From the NCBI GenBank assembly GCA_037893245.1, contig JBAIAA010000019.1, positions 806,001 through 870,000 on the forward strand: a stretch of 64,000 nt of DNA. The letters run 5' to 3'. Origin of the DNA: Crossaster papposus (taxonomy: Eukaryota > Echinodermata > Asteroidea > Velatida > Solasteridae). Shown here piece after piece: positions 27,201 to 32,573 of the stretch (positions are counted from its first letter, which is position 1; the number at the start of each line of letters is the position of its first letter). The position numbers and the translations under genes are program-made. The notes under the pieces are model-generated. The model did not search any database. It saw only the letters and a program-made list of their open reading frames with translations, and was not told where the DNA came from.

Positions 27201-30200
27201 AATAAAGCCAATTTCCAAAGCGCGAACTTTTATGAGGGATCATCTAATACACAAGGCAGTGGGTGAGACTGAGACCTAAAAAAAAAGTATCGAGACGGTC
27301 TCGAGAGGGTCTCGAGACCGAGTCTCAAGACCGGGTCTAACACTGGTAAGGAGACTTTATAAGGGGGCTTGGACAACTCGACAGGCTGGACGACTCGACA
27401 GGCTGGACGACTCGACAGGCTGGACGACTCGACAGGCTGGACGACTCGACAGGCTGGGCGACTCGACAGGCTGGGCGACTCGACAGGCTGGGCGACGCGA
27501 CAGGTTGGACGACGCGACAGGCCGGACGACGCGACAGGCCGGACGACGCGACAGGCCGGACGACTCGACAGGCCGGACAACTCGACAGGCCGGACAACTC
27601 GACAGGCCGGACAACTCGACAGGCTGGACAACTCGACAGGCTGGACAACTCGACAGGCGGGACAACGCGACAGGCTGGACAACGCGACAGGCTGGACAAC
27701 GCGATAGGCTGGACAACGCGACAGGCGGGACAACGCGACAGGCGGGACAACCCGACAGGCTGGGCAACCCGACAGGCTGGGCGACCCGACAGGCTGGACG
27801 ACGCGACAGGCTGGACGACGCGACCAGGCAACTCGACAGGCCAGGCAACTCGACAGGCCGGGCAACTCGACAGGCCGGGCAACTCGACAGGCCGGGCAAC
27901 TCGACAGGCCGGGCAACTCGACAGGCCGGGCAACTCGACAGGCTGGGCAACTCGACAGGCTGGGCAACTCGACAGGTTGGGCAACTCGACAGGTTGGACA
28001 ACACGACAGGCTGGACAACTCGCTCCCGACACAATACCTCTCGCTGAGCTGTACACGTCAAAGTCGAGTTGTCTCGACGGTCGAGTTGTCTCGCTGGTCG
28101 AATTGTCCCACCGGTTAACCAGTTCGCACCGGGATTATTTTAACATCACTGAGCCAAAGCACGGGATTATTTTTAACAAAACTTGATCTGAGGCGGGTTC
28201 AAGCCGATAGTACCGGGAAGCACACCCCCACATTTCTGGCCTTGCTCCCTGCCGACAGACATAAATTTTCGGCCTTGCTCGTTGCAAAGTGCCGAGGTAG
28301 CTTGCGGAATTAAGCTGGAAATTTCACTTTTCATTCGAATCGTAAGTAAACCTTAGTACCACAATCTTATTCGTCGATGTGTACTTGTATCTCAGATGGC
28401 TTATCCGGTACTTTTGTAGGTTTTGAGGGTGAAATCCGATGAGTGATGTTTCTTTGGGCAAACATATGGGGAAAAGTGACATTTTGATTTAAATGTAGAA
28501 AAACCAATGGGACTCCCTAGGACCCTACTATCGCAAGATCATGTCCAGATGTTAAAAAAGCGATATTTGGGGCATAGTTACTCGGACTAAGAATAGGCCT
28601 AGACATGCCCAGATGACATTCCTACCTCCATCCTAGCCCAGGTTCGACTCCTCTGTTGTGTACAACGCGACGGAGTCCAGGGTATCAATTTCTTTTTTTA
28701 TATTTTTCATATTTTTACCTGATGAAGGAAGCCGAAATCTCGCTAATGTCTTCCTTGTGTCTGGAACTACAGATCGTCATGGGTTACACAAAGCGAATGT
28801 GTCTTTGGGCTACTTATTTACAGAAAATCACAGTTTTGACGTGAACATCATGTACGAACTTCCTACGTGCGTGCGCGTGCACGCGCGAGGCCGGATCAGT
28901 TCTAGGCCGGCGCTGCTGCCGGGTACGCGCGCACGCACGTACAAAGTTCGTACATGATGTACCCGTCGAAAAGCATGGATTTCCTATTTATTTTCTGTAA
29001 ATAAGACACATTCGCTTTTTGTAAGCCATGACGATCTGTAATTCCAGACACGAGAAATATGTAAACTAAATTTCAGCTTCCTTCATCAGGTAAAAATATG
29101 AAAAAAAATTGTTGTAATTTTGTTCGCTATGGCAGGATAAATTGATACCCTAAACGTCAGTCGTAATGCAATGAAGCACGTACAAACCTGTCCCATAAAT
29201 CATGCGGGAATTTGCGCGCCTGCGCACTTGCACTCATTTGACGCCCAAAATTATCAGTGACTTTTGTGATGTAAGATTGTCCCGCCAATTTGCTGGTCAT
29301 TCCCCTCCAGTCATTCTATTTTTAACGATGCGCCGCCGCTCAATTTCCATAACAATGCATCGACGCGGGGGTCGACCGAGCCATCGATGTAACTTGATAC
29401 GTTCCCACGCCGCGTGTAGTTTATCACGTGATCCTTTGAGAATTATTGGCAAATTTTGGGAGTTTCATCTAAAAATGGCCATGCATATTGCAGGCCTCAA
29501 CCTTAAGCTTCAGAGGGTCAAGGCCACTTGGCCTCAAAGGCTCCAAAAAAGAAAGGGGCACCAAGGCCAACTTAAAGGGCACCAAGGCCATTGTCAAACT
29601 GTTATTTGTTCATCTTCGGATCACCACCGCCCCAACTCCGCCCCAACTCCCCCTAAACTCCCCCCCCCCCCCAACAAAACAAAAAAATTCAAGGCTCAAC
29701 AAAATCCGCTGTTTCAGAAAATTCAACCTTGAAGTTGATTATAAAATTTTTTCTTAGAAATAAATATGATTATAACAATTTAAAACGACCCCCCCCAAAA
29801 AAAAAAAACAACCCCAAAACCCCCAAATAATTGGCCTAGATGTAAACGTTAATATGATTATGAAAATTTAAAACGAGTCCCCGGCCCTAAACGCCAAATC
29901 ATTCGCCTACGTAACGTTCATGTTTATGCCTAGCCCAGTCTATGGCCGGCCGGCCCCGCGTCCATCAGTGCAAACAAAAAGAAGGGATTTCATGGAATCA
30001 TTCGGTCTCAAACTCAGCATGCAGGTTCATTTATTATAGCGCATCGATATTTCGGCATAATTATGACTTTTCCGTGGGTCCGTCTTGTGTAATTTGTCTC
30101 TAAATCTGCGTAAAAAAAAATTTAAAATATTCGCGATCAACGCAAAACAGCATGGCGGAACAAGTCTGCGCAGGCGTGCACAGCTCGTCGCACCGAACAA

Positions 30201-32573
30201 CAGAGGGCGCTCTGCTAGTGCCCTATGCAGAGCCGTAGATAGAGACCCTATGTTGTTCGGTGCGATGAGCTTTGCACACCGCGCCTGCGCAGACTTGGTC
30301 CGCCATATTGTTTTGCGTTAATCGCGAATTATTTTTGGCCAGTCTATACATGAGTAGTCTGGTACCGTGTTTTTAGTTGTGAACAACTCAACTACGTTTG
30401 ATATGGTTGCCATGCCACGTTCTCTGCAAGTACTTGCGCGATGCATGGCGCAAGCAGCATTTATGAAAACTAGTGTGCGGGAGAGCGTTCGCTACGTACG
30501 TCGAAACAATTTGATCTTCGTAATGGGTCACAACGTTAACAATATTTTTAATAACACTTTCGACTACATAATATAATAGAATCAATGAAAAGGGGCACGA
30601 CGGCCAAGTGGCCGTAAGGTACGTGGTTTTTTTAAGGGGCTTCACGGCAATTCGCCGGGGCATCGCGGCAATGGCCGCTGGTGGCCGCTGTAGAGGTTGA
30701 GGCCTGATATTGCTCGCGACCATCGCGCTATCAATCCGACCACCCACGTGTGTAACACCATTCGACAGCTAAACAAATGAACTATTCGGAACTAAATCGC
30801 TTGATTTCCAAAGGAAATTTTGTGAGAAAGAATAACATTATTACAAATATGGACTCTCTGAGACAGTAAGAACTTTGAGTTCCAAAAAAGGAAGACGCAA
30901 AAAGTTTTTAAACTGTCATAACTCACCCAAAACTTCACCGATTCGGAAGCTTTTTTCAGCACTAGACAGCGGCCATCTTAGCTTTTTCTCATACCATCAC
31001 TACGCATGTGCAGTACCCTATGCATAATGATTTCATTCATAAAACTGAAGCGAGTCCGTACCCGGAAGTGGCCGAAGGCGATGACGCGCGTAAAGCGAGA
31101 ACGTACGATGACGTCATAATGAGCGGCGCTGTTCACCTAATTTGCATATGGGAATTACCGCGATAAGTTTGTACGTGTGAAGAACGTCATCCAACCTGGG
31201 CTACCTCCATCCATGATCTGCCAATCTACTGTAGGGCCAGGCAAATGTTTATTTGAGTCAAGGACACAAGTAAGAAGTGGGCCTAAAGTTGTGTTCGCAC
31301 TGGATTTTATCTTGGGAAGGTTTTACTGAGACGATGGTAAAATAAAAGAAGGTCAAATTTTACCACTGTTCGCACTTGGACTTTCGACACGGGAAAATTT
31401 TACCGAGACCGCGGGAGAAGTAGCCGAGCTGTCATTACAATGACTCATGAAGGCAAATGTGATCACAATGCGATGTGCATGCATCAGCGCGCGCACGTAA
31501 ACAATGCAAAGAGCGCATGCGCGGTGTCTTGTGTAGCATGAAATCGCAGTAGGGGGCCGGATGTACGTTTTTCCGAGACGCTTTAGTTTTACCGACTCGC
31601 GCTGTTCGCATTGGACTTATAGTCTAGGGAAAAGCGGGAATAGCCGGTTAGCGGTGTACAGCCGAAGCTCCACCCAGTCTGTCTTTCCTTGGTTTACGCT
31701 GATTGGTCGAGATTGTTGATAGGTTTTGAAGTGCGGGGTTATAAATGTAAACCTCGTTTGGTGAGAATTTCGCTCAGTCTCTGGTAAGTTTTTGTCATTT
31801 TTCCCCCAAAATATTTTCTCAATGATGTTTAGAGTGTTATGAGTGGAGTCATTACACATTGCAGATCAAATCTGTGTTCTTAAAATGTGTGTCATGATCT
31901 TTAAAAGTGGTTAAAATCCGGCAAATCCGGTGACTAGTCTGGCAAAAATGGTCGAAATTATAAAAATGCCAATTCTGTACACTGTTTGACTCGTAACCCT
32001 CCGGTCTTCGACCGTCGGGAGGATGGTGGGTTACGATTATCGCAACTAGGGAAATCGATGTGCAGACATTTCGTACAACGATGCCAACGGGTCTTGCTTG
32101 GACCCTAATATCACCCGACCATGTCCAAATGTTGAAAAGGGTGATTTTTGGGTCCAAGTTACTCGGACCATGGAGGAATAATTCCTCCATGCTCGGACTA
32201 AGTGCGAACAGGGCTTGACAAACATCACTGATTATTAGATAGAGAAGGCCAACTTTAAAGAATCTGACAAGTGACACTGGCATTGACACATAGTCACACT
32301 AACATTAGACTGAAGTTAACGTAAACGTTTCATTCGATTTAGTAGCCTGTGCATTACCCATGCCCCATGGCATTACCATTGCAAACCGCTTGGGCAAGAA
32401 CCGTGCATAAACAAGTCAATGTTAAATCAGTTCCATTTCCAACCCACATCGTACATACATGCAGAGCCAACATTTCTAGTTCTACCCAAAAGCCGTTTTT
32501 ATAAATATCGTTGGACATGAAAAGAAACATAAAAGATGCCAAACGTACCTGTGGTCGGCTTCTTACGCGGCAT
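1..32573 (-). CDS. DDT-WHIM protein with a BCL9-type HD1 segment (12 exons, 3' end outside window)
   Basis: Spliced minus-strand gene rebuilt by eye. Exons: 32549-32573, 25491-25597, 22930-23024, 14899-15007, 14310-14405, 11148-11202, 10800-10987, 7038-7115, 5117-5480, 3093-3224, 1827-2035, 1-237. Every junction has GT/AG ends and matching phase (1,0,2,0,0,1,0,0,1,1,0), giving at least 565 residues. Residues ~10-76 align with the DDT domain of CECR2 (W..VSVYQFVGLF, DLE-x-ARLLRF). Residues ~77-225 match the linked WHIM region (YWYFNGLRLYK; WQCICNGLEEW; LLDEVMPI). Residues 226-300 are charged and helical, with IKEE and VKTE sumoylation-type motifs nearby. Residues 447-474 match BCL9 HD1 (VFST..AN.AA, GQV..I.SFH.Q). 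The tail is Met/Pro/Gln/His rich. In known families DDT-WHIM proteins pair with ISWI ATPases and HD1 binds the Pygopus PHD finger. A chromatin/Wnt adaptor role is inferred. No bromodomain is seen in the window. The alternative is two neighbouring genes whose exon phases agree by chance. Confidence 0.8.
339..963. mobile_element. Inverted-repeat element with a second one nested inside
   Basis: The outer arms are AGGAACGGGCATGAT...GCATTCAAAGCGGACACGGCC (339-~395) and the reverse complement at ~905-963. Between them lies a second element (470-766) whose ends GGCCAAGTTCGATCAAGGA / TCCTTGATCGAAATTGGCC are inverted. A related copy of the inner element is at 51032-51731. No coding capacity. Confidence 0.7.
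986..1409. mobile_element. MITE family with TGTGACC...GGTCACA ends
   Basis: Inverted ends TGTGACCTGGCACCACGAAA and CGTGGTACCAGGTCACA enclose AT-rich non-coding DNA. Relatives with TGTGACC/GGTCACA ends recur at 23112-23552, 37580-38025 and 38388-38768. Confidence 0.6.
1827..2035 (-). CDS. Exon 11, BCL9-type HD1 (Pygopus-binding) segment
   Basis: The exon is 209 bases, phase 1 to 0, with a tattgcag acceptor and a GTGAGT donor. It encodes EVCVFSTRLANQAAHAIFTG and then QVDSILSFHRAQ. BCL9 HD1 reads VYVFSTEMANKAAEAV, GQVETIVSFHIQ; VFST, AN.AA, GQV and SFH.Q are all kept. In BCL9/Legless this helix binds the back face of the Pygopus PHD finger. Confidence 0.85.
2203..2505. repeat. 11-bp minisatellite (GGTGCTACCGC)
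   Basis: About 17 near-identical units of GGTGCTACCGC are followed by diverging units (GGCTCTACCAC, then ATGCTTCGACC). It lies in intron 10 of the DDT-WHIM/HD1 gene. The open frames through it are artefacts of the stop-free unit. Confidence 0.95.
2605..2700 (-). mobile_element. tRNA-derived SINE fragment
   Basis: The minus strand shows a tRNA-like head (GGGCAAGATAGCTCAGGTGG, B box GGTTCAAGTCG) with the family 3' flank TTTGTTCAT. Relatives are at 36675-36790, 50165-50280, 50380-50462, 50615-50705 and 50835-50920. Confidence 0.6.
3093..3224 (-). CDS. Exon 10, basic linker before HD1
   Basis: The exon is 132 bases, phase 1/1, with a tatcgcag acceptor and a GTAGGT donor. It encodes LPSRGKRKSDAKPKEL and a polar stretch. 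BCL9 has a similar KGKGKRERSISAD-like basic patch upstream of HD1, so this may be a nuclear localisation signal. Confidence 0.6.
3464..3541 (+). repeat. 78-bp direct repeat, copy 1
   Basis: The sequence starting AGCAGAACCTGATCATTCAA is identical to 3964-4041, exactly 500 bases away. The spacer has no recognised gene. Confidence 0.9.
3964..4041 (+). repeat. 78-bp direct repeat, copy 2
   Basis: This copy has the same sequence and orientation as 3464-3541. The flanks differ, with CTACCCCAATAGCGAAAGCA upstream and ACGTAGCTCGGG downstream. Confidence 0.9.
4200..4560. repeat. Dispersed repeat (AATAGGGGATCCTCGGTCG type)
   Basis: Its right part (GGGAAACACAATAGGGGATC) recurs at 37225-37285 and, inverted and degraded, at 11800-12000. 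The left part has no recognised content. Confidence 0.4.
4746..4980. mobile_element. MITE with CCAGTTCGCGCC ends, TTAA-flanked (piggyBac-like)
   Basis: It is flanked by TTAA on both sides, with inverted ends CCAGTTCGCGCCAGG and CCGGCGCGAACTGG. About 235 bases, non-coding. TTAA duplication is typical of piggyBac transposition, so this is probably a piggyBac-mobilised MITE. Confidence 0.75.
5117..5480 (-). CDS. Exon 9, helical and acidic linker with sumoylation-type motifs
   Basis: The exon is 364 bases with a cctgtacag acceptor and a GTGAAT donor. It encodes about 121 residues. The first ~40 are a predicted helix (YQEILHQERQDIAKMSDELT). The rest is a polar linker carrying IKEE and VKTE, both fitting the psi-K-x-E sumoylation consensus. 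No family domain is recognised. Confidence 0.65.
5655..6025. repeat. Dispersed repeat, inverted relative at 30335-30715
   Basis: The pieces GGCCTCAACCTTGCCGCGA, ACGTACCTTACGGCCACTTG, GCATGGCAACCATATCAAA and ACACGGCACCAGACTACTC are found in reverse order and orientation at 30335-30715. Two copies of one element lie in opposite orientation 25 kb apart. Confidence 0.65.
6164..6948. repeat. 15-bp minisatellite (GGGGGTCGACCTCGA and variants)
   Basis: About 52 units in four consecutive variant blocks: AACGTTGAGAGGGTC, then GACCTCGAGGGGGTC, GACGTCGAGGGGGTC, GACGGCGAGAGGGTC and GACGTCGAGAGGGTC. One G is missing near 6650, which shifts the frame of all open readings. Each unit carries SalI-type GTCGAC sites and CpGs. 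It lies in intron 8 of the DDT-WHIM/HD1 gene. Confidence 0.97.
7038..7115 (-). CDS. Exon 8, basic coiled-coil segment
   Basis: The exon is 78 bases, phase 0/0, with a GTGAGT donor and a ttttaag acceptor. It encodes 26 residues rich in Lys, Arg, Ala and Glu (KQRRKRLKQAAKEGREAEVL). It is likely a basic helix continuing from the WHIM region and a nuclear localisation signal. The 15-bp minisatellite starts about 90 bases downstream in the intron. Confidence 0.65.
7226..7484. mobile_element. MITE with GGGGCCAATTTCATGGAGCTG ends
   Basis: The ends GGGGCCAATTTCATGGAGCT and AGCTCCGAGAAATTGGCC are inverted, and the inside carries GCTTAGCA-type repeats. Other copies are at 38248-38935, 45143-45633 (two nested), 51941-52184, 52186-52437 and 53231-53478. 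Confidence 0.8.
7495..8155. repeat. Truncated TTAA-MITE running into an ACTCGAATACT minisatellite
   Basis: Bases 7495-7645 match the CCAGTTCGCGCC-type MITE (GGATGATGCATAAACACGTC, AAGGCCGGAAATGTCTGTC). Where the MITE should continue with its GATCGAGTTTCG end, an irregular array begins (7648-8155) of CGAATACT, CAAATACT and TGCGAGTACT words in 8-26 base units. The array looks like an expansion that started inside the MITE. Confidence 0.75.
8375..8795. mobile_element. Non-coding inverted-repeat element, relative at 52440-52850
   Basis: The left end ACCCAGACAAAGTTGAACA and right end GTTTCGTTGGAACAGGTC match, inverted, the copy at 52440-52850 (GAAACCCGGACAAAGTCGAA). The interior pieces AATTGTTTCACAAAATTGA and ATAATACGC are shared too. 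No intact ORF. Confidence 0.55.
8826..9140 (+). mobile_element. tRNA-derived SINE
   Basis: The head has Pol III boxes (A-box-like TGGCCTGGAG, B box GGTTCGAGTCC), followed by a conserved middle (TGGTCAAGGCACTTTATCAC, GGGTACCTGTGAGGGCAGAG) and a 3' part (TACCAGTCTTGGTAGATAC). A 3' fragment of the same family is at 11646-11690. Confidence 0.7.
9300..9360. repeat. Short imperfect hairpin
   Basis: TTGATCAGCTACTGTTTTT and AAAAACAGTAGCCGATCA are inverted around ~9332. The surrounding 9170-9470 has several GATCGGCCCGAT words and no recognised gene. It lies within intron 7. Confidence 0.5.
10490..10765. repeat. GGGTC pentanucleotide repeat
   Basis: A degenerate (GGGTC/GGTCA)n tract spans 10490-10640 and becomes perfect (GGGTC)n at 10706-10765. 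It ends 35 bases from the exon 7 donor (10800). Confidence 0.9.
10800..10987 (-). CDS. Exon 7, WHIM2/WSD region
   Basis: The exon is 188 bases with an atgcag acceptor and a GTAATG donor. It encodes GLRLYKDQVNPKKGKAAWQC, then CNGLEEWQAFLKS and LYHYLLDEVMPII. It matches CECR2 (GTRMYKE; WWLLCQTEEEW; LYKLLSEDFLPEI). The exon ends in phase 0. A run of GGGTC repeats starts about 35 bases downstream of its donor. Confidence 0.8.
11148..11202 (-). CDS. Exon 6, WHIM strand (QDALSNQYWYFN)
   Basis: This is a 55-base micro-exon with a tgtttcag acceptor and a GTAAGT donor, phase 0 to 1. It encodes RFLSVGQDALSNQYWYFN. CECR2 (LGEDNSGALYWYFYG) and RSF1 (IGRDKDGLMYWY) have the same G-x-D...YWY signature, the most diagnostic motif in the N-terminal part. 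Confidence 0.8.
11371..11604. mobile_element. MITE with CGCGTTCGCATTGGACTTA ends
   Basis: The ends AAACCGCGTTCGCATTGGAC and GTCCAATGCGAACACGGCTT are inverted. A related copy lies at 31275-31622 (TGTTCGCACTGGATT, GTTCGCATTGGACTTA). Non-coding. Confidence 0.7.
12258..12458. repeat. 81-bp telomere-like repeat block (2.5 units, split by a hAT-like insertion)
   Basis: The unit, read on the other strand, is TTAACCCTAACCCCCTAGGC, then CTCTCGCACTAGAAAGCATA and an ACAGGTCCAGTAG end. This block continues at 14196-14290 on the other side of the insertion. Other blocks are at 18885-19465, 20895-21965 and 24986-25470. Confidence 0.85.
12459..14195. mobile_element. hAT-like non-autonomous element (1.7 kb) with 8-bp duplication
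   Basis: The terminal inverted repeats TAAGCTTGGGCGATACC and GGTATCGCCCAAGCTTA are perfect over 17 bases. The flanks GTTAGGGT (12451-12458 and 14196-14203) form an exact 8-bp duplication, the hAT length. Subterminal ATCGCGATAT repeats occur on both sides. No hAT transposase motif is visible in either strand, so it is non-autonomous. It splits an 81-bp telomere-like repeat unit. Confidence 0.85.
14310..14405 (-). CDS. Exon 5, WHIM1 motif
   Basis: The exon has a ctttttag acceptor and a GTAAGT donor and is 96 bases long, phase 0/0. It encodes LFLLKRLIDTVYSCNCEDL and then EYLDDHYSPDDM. It corresponds to the leucine-rich helix (KLALLKYLCE, EILHRLCD) that precedes the MRLQPIG/RVEPLG strand in DDT-WHIM proteins. 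Confidence 0.75.
14490..14600. repeat. ATCGATAT-rich palindromic tract
   Basis: The tract contains many ATCGATAT and ATATCGAAATATCGA words, similar in style to the subterminal repeats of the hAT-like element at 12459-14195. It may be a solo end of a related element. Confidence 0.4.
14676..14880. repeat. Dispersed repeat, relative at 61535-61755
   Basis: Shared words in order: CCTGTTTTCTCAGTTG, a GGGGCTAT core and ACCAAATGAAAGCTTA, ending near GGAGCGGGTCACA here and GGAGTGGGCCACA at 61750. Non-coding. It ends 19 bases from exon 4 of the DDT gene. Confidence 0.6.
14899..15007 (-). CDS. Exon 4, DDT-WHIM linker
   Basis: The exon has a ttttgtag acceptor and a GTAAGT donor and is 109 bases long. 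It encodes a segment with NWEGHIHQFIKEK, a KGYLSS stretch and ALSPSDR. RSF1 has the same layout (W..YL..I, then KGYLEMS and a short helix leading into the WHIM1 motif). Confidence 0.72.
15100..15566. other. No gene seen (15100-15566)
   Basis: This holds GCTAGCCCG words at 15155-15205 and otherwise no recognised coding or element structure. The open frame at 15383-15688 runs into the palindrome and is not credible. Confidence 0.4.
15567..16562. mobile_element. 1-kb near-perfect palindrome (fold-back element) with 8-bp duplication
   Basis: The arms of about 494 bases read inward from TGGGTCTTTCCATAAATAAG (15567) and its complement at 16562, and meet at TACATGTACA (16061-16070). Differences are few, e.g. 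GTGTCTCAGTTACAG versus GGGTCTCCGTTACAG blocks. The flanks TATACATA and CATACATA differ at one base and look like an 8-bp target duplication (hAT-like). The sequence is non-coding. Confidence 0.9.
17250..18145. repeat. TGTACATG-rich low-complexity tracts
   Basis: Two clusters (17255-17620 and 17940-18140) are dominated by TACATGTACATG and ACATGTACGT words. The area between includes GGTTAGGGTTAGTGTTTGGG. Open frames here are Cys/Tyr/Met/Thr-rich artefacts of the repeat. Confidence 0.7.
18240..18850. mobile_element. Two adjacent AAGGTAGGATACACCA-type MITEs
   Basis: Two copies (18240-18592 and 18592-18850, the second truncated) share AATTATTA(A)GAAATATC, GGCATCCAGCAAAATGATTG, a GATCGCC block and AAGCAATTACCAATG. 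Other copies are at 23836-24010, 24270-24650, 25696-26092, 26108-26486, 35390-35656, 36470-36953, 40850-41100, 56123-56473 and 57766-59966. Confidence 0.75.
18885..19465 (+). repeat. 81-bp telomere-like repeat, about 7 units
   Basis: The unit starts TTAACCCTAACCCCCTAGGC and contains CTCGCACTAGAAAGCATACC and CTAACAAACTTCAACAACTG. Units differ at a few positions. Confidence 0.92.
19466..20894. other. Intronic DNA between two 81-bp repeat blocks; nothing recognised
   Basis: This is part of intron 3 of the DDT-WHIM/HD1 gene. It includes a C8A13 run near 20062 and several short open frames with no family resemblance. Neither strand shows an exon with DDT-like content here. Confidence 0.5.
20895..21965 (+). 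repeat. 81-bp telomere-like repeat, about 13 units
   Basis: This is the largest block of the family. Units alternate between CAGGTCCAGTAG and CAGGTTCAGTAG, and between AAGCATACC and AAGCATGCC with CCTCAACAACTG. This suggests duplication of two- or three-unit blocks. Confidence 0.95.
22216..22540 (-). mobile_element. Non-LTR retrotransposon 3' end (CR1/L2-like)
   Basis: The minus-strand frame from ~22540 to 22357 encodes ATGDKAFSIAGPKEWNKIPR then YIRDSPSVQIFKKGLKTHLF and a stop. This is the typical C-terminal end of LINE reverse transcriptase proteins (GDRAFS.A.P.LWN.LP..IR...S...FK..LKT.LF). It is followed by AAGCGCTTTGAT...AGCGCTATATAAATACC and a TTATTA-type tail (22216-22245), as in L2/CR1 3' ends. 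The upstream sequence in other frames is degraded, so the copy is 5' truncated. Confidence 0.75.
22930..23024 (-). CDS. Exon 3, C-terminal half of DDT domain
   Basis: The exon has a cctgtatag acceptor and a GTAAGT donor and is 95 bases long, phase 0 to 2. It encodes DFEYSLAQEESILVADLFAR followed by LLRFALRRTDI. This follows the CECR2 pattern FE..EL..AL...D...ISDL...LL.G...R.DI. Confidence 0.75.
23112..23552. mobile_element. MITE with TGTGACCCACCACCCCAAAAC ends
   Basis: TGTGACCCACCACCCCAAAA and TTTTGGTGTGGTGGGTCACA are inverted ends about 440 bases apart. A GGTTTTTTTTTGTTTTTT-type run sits inside. Non-coding. It starts ~90 bases upstream of exon 3 of the DDT gene. Confidence 0.75.
23593..24650. 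mobile_element. Cluster of four TTAA-flanked MITEs of two families
   Basis: Elements with CCAGTTCGCGCC ends at 23593-23831 and 24038-24266 alternate with AAGGTAGGATACACCA elements at 23836-24010 (truncated) and 24270-24650. They share TTAA junctions at 23832-23835 and 24267-24270, so both families appear to use the same TTAA target. Confidence 0.75.
24780..25470 (-). repeat. Composite of a 200-bp dispersed repeat and an 81-bp repeat block
   Basis: Bases 24800-24985 (AACACAGCCCAACACACA, GACCCATCTGTACCAAGTCA, GAGTTTGGCAGGTTTAGTAC) recur at 56760-56950. Both copies are followed by the 81-bp family (about 6 units here, one degenerate unit at 56950-57040), so the two parts belong to one larger repeat. 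Confidence 0.75.
25491..25597 (-). CDS. Exon 2, N-terminal half of DDT domain
   Basis: The exon has a tttttcag acceptor and a GTAAGA donor and is 107 bases long. It encodes 35 residues including LRCMWETVSVYQFVGLF. This matches the first DDT helix of CECR2 (LRSWWEVPAIAHFCSLF) in the position of its Trp, Val/Ile, Phe and LF residues. Confidence 0.75.
25696..26486. mobile_element. Two AAGGTAGGATACACCA-type MITEs
   Basis: The copies 25696-26092 and 26108-26486 start ~100 bases upstream of exon 2. Each has the GATCGCCGG..GCGATCGC hairpin or its remnant and the GGCATCCA(GCAAAATGATTG) core. Short open frames on the minus strand are shared by many copies and are not genes. Confidence 0.75.
26780..26957 (-). 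pseudogene. THAP zinc-finger remnant with frameshift
   Basis: The minus-strand frame MLTRCVAARCSKTTKDGVSL HLFP continues with DPKYRRIWTAKVKLTRAKW, giving the first cysteines, GVS.H.FP and the R..W..V...R..W core of a THAP DNA-binding domain. The expected final CSxHF does not follow in this frame. It appears as ALCSDHFQQ in another frame, then a stop. A small indel therefore breaks the domain. THAP domains occur in P-element-type transposases and host THAP proteins. No transposase core is nearby. It sits in intron 1 of the DDT-WHIM gene. Confidence 0.6.
27370..28030. repeat. 17-bp minisatellite (GGCTGGACGACTCGACA)
   Basis: About 39 units with ordered variants: GGACGACTCGACAGGCT, GGACGACGCGACAGGCC, GGACAACTCGACAGGCC, GGACAACGCGACAGGCG and GGGCAACTCGACAGGCC. 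It lies in intron 1 of the DDT-WHIM/HD1 gene. Three long open frames per strand exist only because the unit lacks stops. Confidence 0.96.
28119..28290. mobile_element. 5' part of a CCAGTTCGCGCC-type MITE
   Basis: It begins at TTAA (28115-28118) with CCAGTTCGCACCGGGATTAT and runs to TTTTCGGCCTTGCTCGTTGC. The other end is missing. Confidence 0.65.
28660..29160. mobile_element. Fold-back element (500 bp)
   Basis: The left arm (ATTTTTACCTGATGAAGGAA, CAGATCGTCATGGGTTACAC, CATCATGTACGAACTT) is repeated inverted on the right (AAGTTCGTACATGATG, GCCATGACGATCTG, TTCCTTCATCAGGTAAAAAT). The centre is a GC-rich CGTGCGCGTGCACGCGCG stretch. Non-coding. Confidence 0.8.
30128..30335. mobile_element. 200-bp inverted-repeat element
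   Basis: ATTCGCGATCAACGCAAAAC, GTCTGCGCAGGCGTGCA and CACCGAACAACA are mirrored by TGTTGTTCGGTG, GCGCCTGCGCAGAC and GTTTTGCGTTAATCGCGAAT. Non-coding. Confidence 0.75.
30335..30715. repeat. Dispersed repeat, inverted relative of 5655-6025
   Basis: It shares GAGTAGTCTGGTACCGTGTT, TTTGATATGGTTGCCATGC, ACGACGGCCAAGTGGCCGTA and GGTTGAGGCC with the earlier copy in the opposite direction. Confidence 0.65.
31275..31622. mobile_element. Relative of the CGTTCGCATTGGACTTA MITE
   Basis: It carries three GTTCGCA(C/T)TGGA(C/T)TT words at 31291, 31367 and 31606 and internal GGTAAAATTTGACC-like stretches. Ends are less clear than in the copy at 11371-11604. Confidence 0.5.
32549..32573 (-). CDS. Exon 1 (start codon) of the DDT-WHIM/HD1 gene
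   Basis: The exon encodes MPRKKPTT plus one base of the next codon and ends at a GTACGT donor. It joins in phase to the exon at 25491-25597, where the split codon becomes Glu. A basic MPRKK start is common in chromatin proteins. The start is supported by the phase fit and by a YY1-like promoter motif about 50 bases upstream. Linkage over a 7-kb intron is inferred from phase and content only. Confidence 0.6.

Noticed and set aside
27230-28061. Six overlapping PVELSSLSSCPACRV and DRLDNSTGW frames
   Set aside because: The 17-bp unit lacks stop codons in several frames. There is no start context or domain, and codon use follows the repeat.
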